Positions 29,500-37,280 of a stretch of DNA of 64,000 nt are shown piece after piece. The stretch is from positions 66,060-130,059 of the forward strand of contig JAKAZU010000002.1 of assembly GCA_021826525.1 (NCBI GenBank), given 5' to 3'. The position numbers and the translations under genes were made by a program. This DNA is from Thermoplasmata archaeon. GTDB taxonomy: Archaea > Thermoplasmatota > Thermoplasmata > UBA184. The stretch's first letter is position 1. Each line of letters opens with the position of its first letter. The notes under the pieces were generated by a model that saw nothing but the letters and a program-made list of their open reading frames with translations, was not told the DNA's origin and searched no databases.

Positions 29500-29503
29500 G
29501 CTC

Positions 29504-30079
29504 GTGAGCTCGCCGCGCCCCTCGACCGAACGGTCGTTGCTCATCACCGGGGCGCGTCGACGGACGCCCGAGACGCCCTCCTCGTCCGAGCTGATTGCTA
29601 CGTTACGCGGCCAGTCCGCAAGTTCCGAGGCACTGGTGGCCCTCTTCGACGCACGGTCGATCGCCGGGGAACGGCACCTCGTGTCGGCCTGGGCGCACCT
29701 CGGCCGCAGCCGTCGTTCGGGCGCGCAGCGGCTGCGCGACCGGGGGGCCGAGTTCGCCCTCTACGTTTCCGGGGACGACCAGCTTGGCCGTGCCCTCGCA
29801 AAGGTAGGTGTGGGCCCGTCGACCGAGGAGTTCGTCCTCGTGGTCGAGCGACCGCGCTCGCTTGAGGAGACCCTGGGCGCTCTCGGACTTATCGCCGACC
29901 CGACGGTCCTGCCCCGGGAGCCGAGCGAGGCGACGATGGCCCGACTCGGGATCACCGCCGTGGAGCGTGCGATCGTTCCCCGATCGTCTTGGGAAGGGCT
30001 GGTGCTCGAGCGGGTGGCGCTGGTCGACCTTTCGCCCGCCGGCACGGCCGCACCGTCGGCAGCCACCAAATTAAGATAG
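29504..30079 (+). CDS. cgi121: KEOPS complex subunit Cgi121
   Basis: Cgi121 delivers tRNA to the KEOPS complex, which makes t6A37 on ANN-decoding tRNAs (including tRNA-Lys(UUU), encoded later in this window). The 191-aa protein has the family core: LFDARSIAGERHLVSAWAHLGRS, then FALYVSGDDQLGRALAKVGVG, which matches the YASG.RQI..A....G pattern. About 30 extra N-terminal residues precede the core. The start is GTG, 4 bp after the hydrolase gene, so the two are probably co-transcribed. Two tRNA genes follow. Confidence 0.85.
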   Translation: MSSPRPSTERSLLITGARRRTPETPSSSELIATLRGQSASSEALVALFDARSIAGERHLVSAWAHLGRSRRSGAQRLRDRGAEFALYVSGDDQLGRALAKVGVGPSTEEFVLVVERPRSLEETLGALGLIADPTVLPREPSEATMARLGITAVERAIVPRSSWEGLVLERVALVDLSPAGTAAPSAATKLR

Positions 30080-30113
30080 GGCCGGTCGGTGCCCGCCCGG
30101 ACCGGCGGTCCGT

Positions 30114-30216
30114 GCAGGTGTAATCTAGTGGTAGGATGTCAGCCCTCCAAGCTGACCACCCGGGTTCAAATCGCCAGGGGTCCCCTCCTCTGCGCGGGAA
30201 AGTCCCGGCACCTGCA
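30114..30216 (+). tRNA. tRNA-Gly(UCC) with a T-loop intron
   Basis: The acceptor stem GCAGGTG (30114-30120) pairs 7/7 with CACCTGC (30209-30215), with discriminator A at 30216. The D arm is 123-137, and the anticodon stem TCAGC/GCTGA encloses the loop with anticodon TCC at 30146-30148. The T-stem halves CCGGG (30160-30164) and CCCGG (30204-30208) pair 5/5, but the T-loop reads TTCAAA, then 32 extra nt, then T. Removing 30171-30202 gives a standard 71-nt tRNA with loop TTCAAAT. Position 33 is C rather than the near-universal U. CCA is not encoded. A TATA-like AAATTAAG lies about 40 nt upstream. Confidence 0.88.
30171..30202 (+). other. Intron in tRNA-Gly at T-loop position 59/60
   Basis: A 32-nt insert bounded by 3-nt bulges AAT (169-171, cut after AA) and AGT (201-203, cut after AG). 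The central helix would be TTCA with GGAA (three pairs plus one A-G mismatch). The inner helix is CGC (172-174) with GCG (194-196), and the outer helix is the T-stem. This is a relaxed bulge-helix-bulge. Cutting each bulge after its second base restores a canonical T-loop. Confidence 0.75.
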
Positions 30217-30282
30217 TTCCCCCGGTCCTCGCCGGGGGGAGCGCGAGGTTTATCCGGGACCGGGCGCATAGGGCGCTTCCGC

Positions 30283-30366
30283 GCTGAGGTAGCCTAGCCC
30301 GGCAAGGCGCCAGCCTTGAAAGCTGGTGGCGGTGACGCCTCGGGAGTTCAAATCTCCCCCTCAGCG
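30283..30366 (+). tRNA. tRNA-Ser(UGA)
   Basis: The acceptor stem GCTGAGG pairs with CCTCAGC (30359-30365), with discriminator G at 30366 as in archaeal tRNA-Ser. D-stem GCCT/AGGC, anticodon stem CCAGC/GCTGG with loop CTTGAAA, anticodon TGA at 30317-30319. The long class II variable arm has a GGCG/CGCC stem, and the T arm is GGGAG-TTCAAAT-CTCCC. It is uninterrupted, in contrast to its neighbour. CCA is not encoded. TTTATC about 32 nt upstream may be the TATA box. Confidence 0.93.
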
Positions 30367-30386
30367 CCCCTCGCTCCTTCCTGTAG

Positions 30387-30394
30387 GATATATG
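30387..30394 (+). promoter_or_regulatory. TATA box for the mutS operon
   Basis: GATATATG is centred about 27 nt before ATG 30418, which implies a leaderless mutS transcript and supports that start over the longer frame running through tRNA-Ser. Confidence 0.6.
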
Positions 30395-30417
30395 GGCGGG
30401 CTCTCGTCACCGTACGG

Positions 30418-33042
30418 ATGAGCGCGTCCCCCGCGACGACCCCGCTGATCGAGCAGTACGAGCGGGTGCGCCAGCGCTACCCGGGCCACCTCGTGCTGTT
30501 CCGGGTGGGGGATTTCTACGAGACGTTCGGCGACGATGCCAAGCTGCTCGCGCACGAGGTCGACGTGCAACTCACCGCGAGGGCGCCGGACACGAACGGC
30601 CGGCGCATGCCGATGGCCGGCGTGCCCTACCATGCCGTCGAGACCTATCTCGCCCGGCTCGTGCGCAAGGGCCACCGCGTCGCGCTCTGCGACCAGATCG
30701 AGGACCCGCGGGACGCGAAAGGGCTCGTCCGACGCGAGGTGACACGGGTCGTCACACCCGGCACGGTGGTCGAGGACGGAATCCTGGGGGGGCCGGATCA
30801 CAACTTCCTCGCGATCGCCCACGCCGGCTCGGACGGAAACGCCTGGGCGGCGGTCGACGTGTCCACCGGGGAGTGGTACCACGGAGCCTCGGAGGCGCCC
30901 GCGGTCGAGTCGCTGATGGTACAGTTGGCCCCGTTCTTTCCCCGGGAGATCCTCGTGTCCTCCTCCGGGAAGGATCGGGGGGCCCTCGCCCACCTGGCGG
31001 AGCGCGAGTTCCCCCGGGCCCGGATCGAGGTCGCCCCGACTCCGCTCGACGCGACAGAGCTCCCCCCCGCACTTCGAGAGGAGGGGCCGACCGCGCCCGC
31101 CGTCGACCGCGCCGATCGATCCTTAGCGGCCTACATTCGATCGACCCAGCCGCGCCTCCTGCCGGTCCTCGCCCTCGTCGAGCGGGCCGCCGCGGCCCGG
31201 ACCCTCACGCTCGACGCGAAGACGCTGCGTCACCTCGAGATCAGCCGATCGATGAACCCGGACGATCCGGACGGTCCCACGCTTCTCTCATCGTGGGACG
31301 AGACCGCGAGCGCGGCCGGCCGCCGTACCCTCGCCTTCTGGATTACCCACCCTCTCGCGGACCTTGACGCGATCCGCCGGCGTCAGGAAGCGGTGGCACA
31401 GTTCGAGAGCCAAGGCGCAGCGCTCGCCGAGGTTCGGGCCTCCCTCTCCCGGATCCCGGACCTGGCCCGGATCGCCTCGAGGGTCGCCGGCCGTCGCGTA
31501 CGACCGGGGGAGATTGGGGCGCTGCGCGACGGGCTCTCCGCCCTCGAACCCCTCGTGACCTCGCTGGGGAACGTCTCGGGCTCCGAGTTGCTCTGCGGCC
31601 TCGCCGCCGAAGCGCGCCCCCCTCCCGAGCTCGCGCGCCGGCTCAACGAGTCGCTCGCCGAAACGATGCCCACGTCGGCCGAGGGCGGGCCCCTCTTCCG
31701 GCCGGGCCACCTGCCAGAGCTCGACCGGGCCCGGGACGATGAGTCGGCGGCCATCGCCGAGTTGGAATCGCTCGAGCGGGCGGAACAGGAGGCGACCGGG
31801 GTCCGCACGCTACGGGTACGCTTCAATCAGGTATTCGGGTACTACATCGAAGTCGGCCGCGCCCATGTGCATCGGATCCCGGCCCATTATCGGCGCCGTC
31901 AGACCGTCGCCCAGGCCGAGCGGTATACGACCGACCGCCTGGAAGAAATCGCCGCCCGGATCCTCGATGCACGCGCCCGCCTTCATGACGAGGAGACGCG
32001 GCAGTGGGAGCACCTCCTCGGGGAGATCGACCGACACGTACCGGCCCTCCACCGGATCGGCCGTGCGGTGGGGGCGCTCGACGCGCTCCAATCGTTCGCC
32101 TACGTCGCGCAACGCCGGCGATGCGTCCGTCCCGAGGTCGACGCGTCCGGCGCGCTCACGATCCGCGAGGGGCGACACCCGGTGCTCGACCATCTCCTCG
32201 GCGAACGGTTCGTCCCCAACGATACCGAGCTCGACCGCGACGCCTCCCGGCTCCTCGTGCTGACGGGACCGAACATGTCGGGGAAGTCGACGTACATGCG
32301 TCAGATCGGCCTGATCGTCGTTCTCGCCCAGGCCGGTTCGTTCGTTCCGGCGAAGTACGCCCGCATCGGCGTCGTGGAGGGTCTGTTCACCCGGATGGGG
32401 TTCACGGACGAGATCGGCCGCGGCAAGTCGAGCTTCATGGTCGAGATGACGGAGGTCGCCGAAATCCTGCGTTCGGCGAGCGACCGCAGCCTCGTCCTTC
32501 TGGATGAGGTAGGGCGCGGGACGAGCACGTTTGACGGCCTCGCGATCGCGTGGGCGACGCTGCGCCACCTTCACGACGTGACGCGGTGTCGGGCCGTGCT
32601 CGCGACGCATTACCACCAGCTGACGCAGCTCGTGGAGGGGCTCGAGGCCGCCCGCCTCGCCCACCTGGCCGTTCGCGAGCACCCCGGCGGCATCGTCTTC
32701 CTGCACCGCCTCGTTCCCGGAGCTACGGATCGCAGCTACGGGGTCCACGTCGCGAAGCTTGCCGGCCTGCCGACGGACGTCCTGCGGGAGGCCGACCGTC
32801 TGGTCCGCCGCCTCGAGACCGAGGGGCTCTCGCTTGCCCCGGGAGGGAAGGACCCACCGGGCGGCGGCCCTCGGTACGCCCAGGCGGTCCTGATGTCGGT
32901 CGAGGAGCCCCGCGCTCCCGCGCTCTCCCGGACCGAGGAGGAGATCCGAGCCATCGACGTCGACCGGATCACACCGTTGGAGGCGCTCCGCTTCCTCGCG
33001 GAGCTGCGCGCGAAACTGCCGCGCCCGCCGGGGGAGAGGTGA
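30418..33042 (+). CDS. mutS: DNA mismatch repair protein MutS
   Basis: MutS binds mismatches and, with ATP, recruits MutL. The 874-residue protein is a full-length MutS1. It has the mismatch-binding Phe-x-Glu in GDFYETF (about residue 37), connector, lever and clamp domains, and the ATPase with TGPNMSGKSTYMRQ, Walker B LLDEVGRGTSTFDGLA and the ATHYHQL segment. A C-terminal region of about 60 residues carries a short helix-turn-helix-like end. MutS1 is sporadic in archaea and usually interpreted as bacterial in origin. The gene overlaps mutL by GTGA. Confidence 0.96.
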   Translation: MSASPATTPLIEQYERVRQRYPGHLVLFRVGDFYETFGDDAKLLAHEVDVQLTARAPDTNGRRMPMAGVPYHAVETYLARLVRKGHRVALCDQIEDPRDAKGLVRREVTRVVTPGTVVEDGILGGPDHNFLAIAHAGSDGNAWAAVDVSTGEWYHGASEAPAVESLMVQLAPFFPREILVSSSGKDRGALAHLAEREFPRARIEVAPTPLDATELPPALREEGPTAPAVDRADRSLAAYIRSTQPRLLPVLALVERAAAARTLTLDAKTLRHLEISRSMNPDDPDGPTLLSSWDETASAAGRRTLAFWITHPLADLDAIRRRQEAVAQFESQGAALAEVRASLSRIPDLARIASRVAGRRVRPGEIGALRDGLSALEPLVTSLGNVSGSELLCGLAAEARPPPELARRLNESLAETMPTSAEGGPLFRPGHLPELDRARDDESAAIAELESLERAEQEATGVRTLRVRFNQVFGYYIEVGRAHVHRIPAHYRRRQTVAQAERYTTDRLEEIAARILDARARLHDEETRQWEHLLGEIDRHVPALHRIGRAVGALDALQSFAYVAQRRRCVRPEVDASGALTIREGRHPVLDHLLGERFVPNDTELDRDASRLLVLTGPNMSGKSTYMRQIGLIVVLAQAGSFVPAKYARIGVVEGLFTRMGFTDEIGRGKSSFMVEMTEVAEILRSASDRSLVLLDEVGRGTSTFDGLAIAWATLRHLHDVTRCRAVLATHYHQLTQLVEGLEAARLAHLAVREHPGGIVFLHRLVPGATDRSYGVHVAKLAGLPTDVLREADRLVRRLETEGLSLAPGGKDPPGGGPRYAQAVLMSVEEPRAPALSRTEEEIRAIDVDRITPLEALRFLAELRAKLPRPPGER

Positions 33043-34829
33043 GCCTCCCGGGGCGCCGGCCGATCCACCGGCTCGATCCGACGACGATCCAACGGATCGC
33101 GGCCGGCGAAGTCGTCGAGCGCCCGGCCTCCGTGGTCAAGGAGCTGGTGGAGAACGCGATCGACGCGGGAGCGACCGCGGTCTCCGTGCGCATCCAGGGC
33201 GGAGGGATCCGCCGCATCGAGGTCGCCGACGACGGGAGCGGCATCCCGCCCGAGGAGCTCGACGTCGCGCTGGAACGGCACGCGACGAGCAAGCTCGGGT
33301 CGGGCGACGGGCTCGAACGGATCGACACCCTCGGGTTCCGCGGGGAAGCGCTCGCCTCGATCGCCCACGTGTCCCGCCTTCGGCTCGTGTCGCGCACGCC
33401 GGACCGGCCGGAGGCCGCCGGGATCGCCACCGCGGCCTCGAGGGACGTGCAGCGGTTCGAGGAAGGTCGGAGCGTCGGTACCACGGTGGAGGTCGTCGAC
33501 CTCTTCTTCAACACGCCCGCGCGTCGGAAGTTCCTTCACGCGCCGGCGGTCGAGCAGCTCGAGGTCGCCCGTGTTGTCGAGCACCTCTACCTTGCTCGCC
33601 CCTCGGTCGCGCTCCGTCTAGAATCCGACGGCCGCGAGATCGCGGAGTTCCCGGCGACGCGCGACCTGCGCGAGGCGTCGGTCCATGTCCTGGGTCGCGA
33701 GATGCTCGAGCAGTCGTTCGCCGTCGACGAGGCGCTCCCCGGCCTGGGCCGCATCCACGGCGTTCTGGGCCGCCCTCACTTGGCCGCGGGGAACAGCCGC
33801 CGGCTCTACCTGAGCGTCAACGGCCGGACGATCGAGTCACGTCCGATTACCCAGGCGGTCCGAACGGCGTTCGTTCAGTACATCCCCCGCACGCGTTCCC
33901 CCATCGGGGTCCTACACCTAGAGATCCCTCTCGATCGCGTCGACGTGAACGTCCACCCTACCAAGCGGGAAGTCCGCTTCGCCCGGGAGTCCGAGGTGGC
34001 GGAAGCGGTTCGCGGGGCCGTCCGTCGCGCGTTGATCTCCGCCCCGGACCCGGCGCGACCGCCCGAAGGGGTTCCGCGAGGACGTGCCGCCGAGAGCCGC
34101 TCGTTCGCGTCGCGGCCGCCCCCGAAGGACTCGGGTCCCGAGGGATCTCCCGTCGCCCAACCCCGTCGATGGGCTCCGACCGCCGCCGTCCAGCGCCGGC
34201 TCTCCGATACGCCGCCCGTTCCTGGGTTGGAGGCCCGTCGGGGGCGCCCGGCGATCGCGCTGCTCGGCGTGCTCGACGCGCTGTACTGGGTGGGGACCAC
34301 GCCCACGGGCTTCGTCCTGATCGATCAGCACGCAGCGAGCGAGCGCCTTCTCTTCGAGGCCCTGCTCGCGGACGGCCGCCTGGCGCGTCAGGTCCTGGTG
34401 GATCCCCTGACGATCACGCTCACGGCCTCGGAACGCGCCGCGTGGGAGGCACACCGCGGGGCCGTGCACGACGCCGGCTTCGAGATCGAACCATTCGGCG
34501 GGGACCGGTTCCGCGTCACCTCGGTCCCGGCGTACCGAGGGCACCGGGCGCGGCCGGAGGGGGTCCGGGAGCTGCTGGACGAGCTCGCGGCCGGAACCCG
34601 ACCGACGAATCCGGATGGGATCGTGGAGCGGGTCGCGGCGTCGATCGCGTGCCACGCCGCCCTACGGGCGGGGGACCCCATCGCGCCGGGCGAGCTCGTG
34701 CGCGTGCTCGACGCACTGTACGAGAAAGCGCCCGCAGTGTACTCGTGCCCGCACGGTCGGCCCATCCTCCTCGAGCTGCCGCGCTCGCGTCTCGACCAGT
34801 GGTTTCTACGGGCCGGGGTCGGACCGTGA
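33039..34829 (+). CDS. mutL: DNA mismatch repair protein MutL with endonuclease motif
   Basis: MutL links mismatch recognition to strand incision. In 596 aa, the GHKL ATPase N-terminus has IAAGEVVERPASVVKELVENAIDAG, DDGSGI and GFRGEALASI. A Pro/Arg-rich linker (about residues 340-390) leads to a C-terminal dimerisation/nuclease domain with DQHAASERLLFE starting at Asp429 (DQHA-x2-E-x4-E), ACHAALR and CPHGRP. These three motifs mark a latent metal-dependent nickase, so no MutH should be needed. GTG start inside the mutS stop, GTGA overlap with the next gene. Confidence 0.95.
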   Translation: MSLPGRRPIHRLDPTTIQRIAAGEVVERPASVVKELVENAIDAGATAVSVRIQGGGIRRIEVADDGSGIPPEELDVALERHATSKLGSGDGLERIDTLGFRGEALASIAHVSRLRLVSRTPDRPEAAGIATAASRDVQRFEEGRSVGTTVEVVDLFFNTPARRKFLHAPAVEQLEVARVVEHLYLARPSVALRLESDGREIAEFPATRDLREASVHVLGREMLEQSFAVDEALPGLGRIHGVLGRPHLAAGNSRRLYLSVNGRTIESRPITQAVRTAFVQYIPRTRSPIGVLHLEIPLDRVDVNVHPTKREVRFARESEVAEAVRGAVRRALISAPDPARPPEGVPRGRAAESRSFASRPPPKDSGPEGSPVAQPRRWAPTAAVQRRLSDTPPVPGLEARRGRPAIALLGVLDALYWVGTTPTGFVLIDQHAASERLLFEALLADGRLARQVLVDPLTITLTASERAAWEAHRGAVHDAGFEIEPFGGDRFRVTSVPAYRGHRARPEGVRELLDELAAGTRPTNPDGIVERVAASIACHAALRAGDPIAPGELVRVLDALYEKAPAVYSCPHGRPILLELPRSRLDQWFLRAGVGP

Positions 34830-35383
34830 CCCGTCCGCGGTCCGACCCGCCGTTCCGGCGGGAGACCGACATGATCCCCCCGATGCGGGCGTACCTGGAG
34901 GGCAAGGGCTTCCGGGTGTATCCGAACGTGGACGGGAACGACTACTTCGATCTGGTGGCCCGGAGGGGACGCGAGCTCGGCCTCGTCGAGCTCAAGCGCT
35001 CGCTCGCCGGGCCGGCGTTCGGGCAAGCCCTGCGCCGTCGAGCTTGGGGCGACTGGGTCGGGGTCGCGTTGGGATCGGGCCCGGGGGCGCGCCGCCTCGC
35101 GACCGAGCGCAACGGCCGGCTGAGCTCGGTCGTCGGGATCTGGTGGGTCCACGGAGAGACCGTCGAACTCGTGCGGGCTCCCACCGTGGTTCCCACCGCA
35201 AACGTTCCCCGCCGCGAACGCGTCCAGCTGCACGCGTGGCTCGACGCGATCGACCGGGGATGGATACCGCCGGGGACCCGGATGGAAGGCCTTGGAGGGA
35301 CCCTCCGCCGACTTTCCCAGGGCCGGGCGTACCGGGAGTGGACCGTCGAGGAGGCGGCCGACGGTCCGGTGCGCCAACGATAA
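34826..35383 (+). CDS. Probable PD-(D/E)XK nuclease-like protein linked to mutL
   Basis: A 185-residue protein whose N-terminal part reads DYFDLVARRGRELGLVELKRS. Asp42, Glu55 and Lys57 fit the D-x(n)-E-x-K core of restriction-enzyme-fold nucleases, preceded by a helix (MRAYLEGKGFRVYPNV) as in that fold. The rest has a basic patch (RRERVQLHAWLDAIDRGW). The start is GTG overlapping the mutL stop (GTGA), so it is made with MutS and MutL. It could supply a strand-processing nuclease for mismatch repair, or be a DNA-binding relative with no activity. I do not recognise a named family. Confidence 0.7.
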   Translation: MTRPRSDPPFRRETDMIPPMRAYLEGKGFRVYPNVDGNDYFDLVARRGRELGLVELKRSLAGPAFGQALRRRAWGDWVGVALGSGPGARRLATERNGRLSSVVGIWWVHGETVELVRAPTVVPTANVPRRERVQLHAWLDAIDRGWIPPGTRMEGLGGTLRRLSQGRAYREWTVEEAADGPVRQR

Positions 35384-35408
35384 GCGCGCAACCCTCCTCC
35401 TCGGCCCC

Positions 35409-35672
35409 GTGCTGAGGTGTCCGTTCTGCGGAGCGCCCGAGACCGATCGCTTCGAGATCGAAGGCGAAGGGTTTCTCGTGTTTGGCTGCATGTTCACCCC
35501 GTCGATCGACCTTCATCGCCCGGACGACGAGATTGCCGCCCGGTTGCGCGCGGAATACGGAACCCAAGGCTCGGCGTACTTCCGCCACATGTGCGATCGC
35601 CTCCACCTAGTCGTGGCCCAGCCGACCGCGGCCGAGCCCGGTGCGGCGGGGCCGACGCGCTCCGAAAGCTAA
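35409..35672 (+). CDS. Small zinc-ribbon-like protein
   Basis: An 87-residue protein beginning with a CPFCG motif; two further Cys (GCMFTP and HMCDRL) could complete a metal site. The middle reads DRFEIEGEGFLVFGCMF, a short beta structure typical of archaeal single-domain zinc-ribbon proteins. I do not recognise a specific family. The start is GTG 35409, with GATAAG 25-30 nt upstream as a possible TATA box. The stop overlaps that of the converging TMEM175-like gene (CTAA). Confidence 0.65.
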   Translation: MLRCPFCGAPETDRFEIEGEGFLVFGCMFTPSIDLHRPDDEIAARLRAEYGTQGSAYFRHMCDRLHLVVAQPTAAEPGAAGPTRSES

Positions 35673-36337
35673 GCCGGGCCGTAGTGGCGCATTATCGCCC
35701 CCGCGGGGAACGCGATCAGCCATAGGTATGGCGCGACGAAGGCGATGGGGACCGTCGCGAGGAAGACGAACGGAGTGACGATCGACCGCGCGCGGGCGGC
35801 GCGTCGCTCGCTCTCGGGGAAGGCGGGGTTGACGAGCTGTGCCGGTCCGAGAGCGTGCCACCAGATCGCGGCGAGCAGGAGCCCGGTGACCCCGGTCACC
35901 GAGGCGAAGACGACGACCCCGAGGGTCGTTCCGGAGAACCTGTTGAAGACCTCGAGCGCGAACGGGGTTGCGCCGATGCAGATCAGGAGGAAGATGTTGA
36001 ACCAGACGAGCATCGTGTCGTACCGCTCGATGAAGCGGAAGATGCGGTGGTGGGTGGTCCACCACAGGGCGACGACGAAGAACACGATCCCGTAGCCGAT
36101 GAAGACCGGGACGCTGTCGGCGAGGCCGCGCGCGAGGACCGACTCCGAGCACGGCAACGCAGCGCTCCCGCAATTGAGGAAAGAGGGGCCCGTGAGGTTC
36201 AGGACGAGCAGCGTCATCGCGAAAGCGAAGACGCCGTCGCCGAGCGCGAGGATGCGGCTCAGGTCGTCCAGGTCCGGGGGAGCCCAAGCGTTCGGGTTGG
36301 GCAGTTCGGTGGGGTCCCGCTGCTCATCGAGCGCCAC
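35669..36337 (-). CDS. TMEM175-family (DUF1211) membrane protein, putative potassium channel
   Basis: The 222-residue protein has about six transmembrane helices and the family signature on helix 1: RILALGDGVFAFAMTLLVLNL. Characterised TMEM175 channels carry an F-S-D motif (R-x3-FSD) here. This protein has L-G-D, so the Ser is Gly. Archaeal and bacterial members conduct K+ as tetramers. It follows the succinate dehydrogenase genes by 46 bp on the same strand. Convergent overlap with the zinc-ribbon gene. Confidence 0.82.
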   Translation of the reverse strand: MALDEQRDPTELPNPNAWAPPDLDDLSRILALGDGVFAFAMTLLVLNLTGPSFLNCGSAALPCSESVLARGLADSVPVFIGYGIVFFVVALWWTTHHRIFRFIERYDTMLVWFNIFLLICIGATPFALEVFNRFSGTTLGVVVFASVTGVTGLLLAAIWWHALGPAQLVNPAFPESERRAARARSIVTPFVFLATVPIAFVAPYLWLIAFPAGAIMRHYGPA

Positions 36338-36383
36338 GGTGGCCCCCCCAGCTCAGAGGGGTGCCTTCCCCTACAGGTTCGTA

Positions 36384-37280
36384 TTACGCGGAAGGGGAGG
36401 TTCCCGCGCTGGGAGCGATCCGCGCGAGCGCCGGGCCGGTCGGTACGAGGTGCCGGGGGAGGCCGATATCGTCTGGGGTCGCGCCGAACGCGAGCGCGAC
36501 GAGCTGCGGGAGGTGGAAGACCGGCATGTCGAGACCGCGGCCGACCGCCGCCTCCGCCTTGTTCTGGAACGAGTCGAGCGAGATGTGGCACAGCGGGCAC
36601 GGCGTCGCCATCGCGTGCGCGCCGTGGTCCTTCGCGTCGGCGATCTGACGGCCCGCGATCCGGTTCGCCGTCTCGGGCTTGACGAAGAGGATCGGGAACC
36701 CGCAGCACATCACGCGCCCGCGGTACATCACGGGCTCGGCGCCGATCGCGGAGAGCAGGTCCTCGAAGGCGTGAGGCTCTTCGGGGCTGTCAAAGCCGGC
36801 CTCCGCGCCCGGGCGCAGCAGGTGACAGCCGTAGAATGCCCCGACCTTGAGCCCCGCGAGGGGTCGGCGCACCCGGGCCTTGACCGCGTCGAGGCCGATA
36901 TCGCTCGTCAGGACCTGGAGCAGGTGCTTCACCTTGACCGTGCCGCGGTACGGGACTCCGATCTTCGCGAGCGCCGGGTCGACGCGCGCGCGCATCGCCG
37001 GATCCCCCAGACGGTGGTTCGCAAGCGTCAGCATCCCCTGGCAGGTCGAGCAGACCGTCAGCACGTCGAGGCCGGCGCGCTCGGCGATTCCGAGATTGCG
37101 GGCATTGATCGCGACGTTGAGCGTGAGGTTCGCTTCGTCGACGAACCCGGAGCCGCAGCACGAGAAGTTCGGGAACTCGACGAGCTCGATCCCCAGCGCC
37201 TTCGCGACCCAGCGCGTCGCGAGATCGAGCTCGCGGCCGGACTCCTGCGCAACGCACCCCGGGTAGTAGGCGATCCTCAT
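36384..37280 (-). CDS. SdhE/HdrB-like CCG-domain subunit of succinate dehydrogenase/fumarate reductase
   Basis: A 298-residue protein with two cysteine-rich CCG domains. The first has PGC, SCCGSGF and CSTC, the second GCHLL, MCCGFP and CPLC. This C-x(n)-CCG-x(n)-C-x2-C pattern is shared by HdrB and the SdhE subunit of non-classical (type E) complex II, where it ties the enzyme to the membrane or carries special iron-sulfur clusters. It overlaps sdhB by ATGA and is third in sdhA-sdhB-sdhE order. The open frame extends far upstream within sdhB but homology begins at ATG 37280. Confidence 0.88.
   Translation of the reverse strand: MRIAYYPGCVAQESGRELDLATRWVAKALGIELVEFPNFSCCGSGFVDEANLTLNVAINARNLGIAERAGLDVLTVCSTCQGMLTLANHRLGDPAMRARVDPALAKIGVPYRGTVKVKHLLQVLTSDIGLDAVKARVRRPLAGLKVGAFYGCHLLRPGAEAGFDSPEEPHAFEDLLSAIGAEPVMYRGRVMCCGFPILFVKPETANRIAGRQIADAKDHGAHAMATPCPLCHISLDSFQNKAEAAVGRGLDMPVFHLPQLVALAFGATPDDIGLPRHLVPTGPALARIAPSAGTSPSA

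Noticed and set aside
30113..30216. tRNA-Gly(UCC) as a pseudogene
   Set aside because: All four stems pair fully after removal of one insert that sits in a bulge-helix-bulge-like fold, and the discriminator base and D-loop are canonical. A functional interrupted gene fits better.
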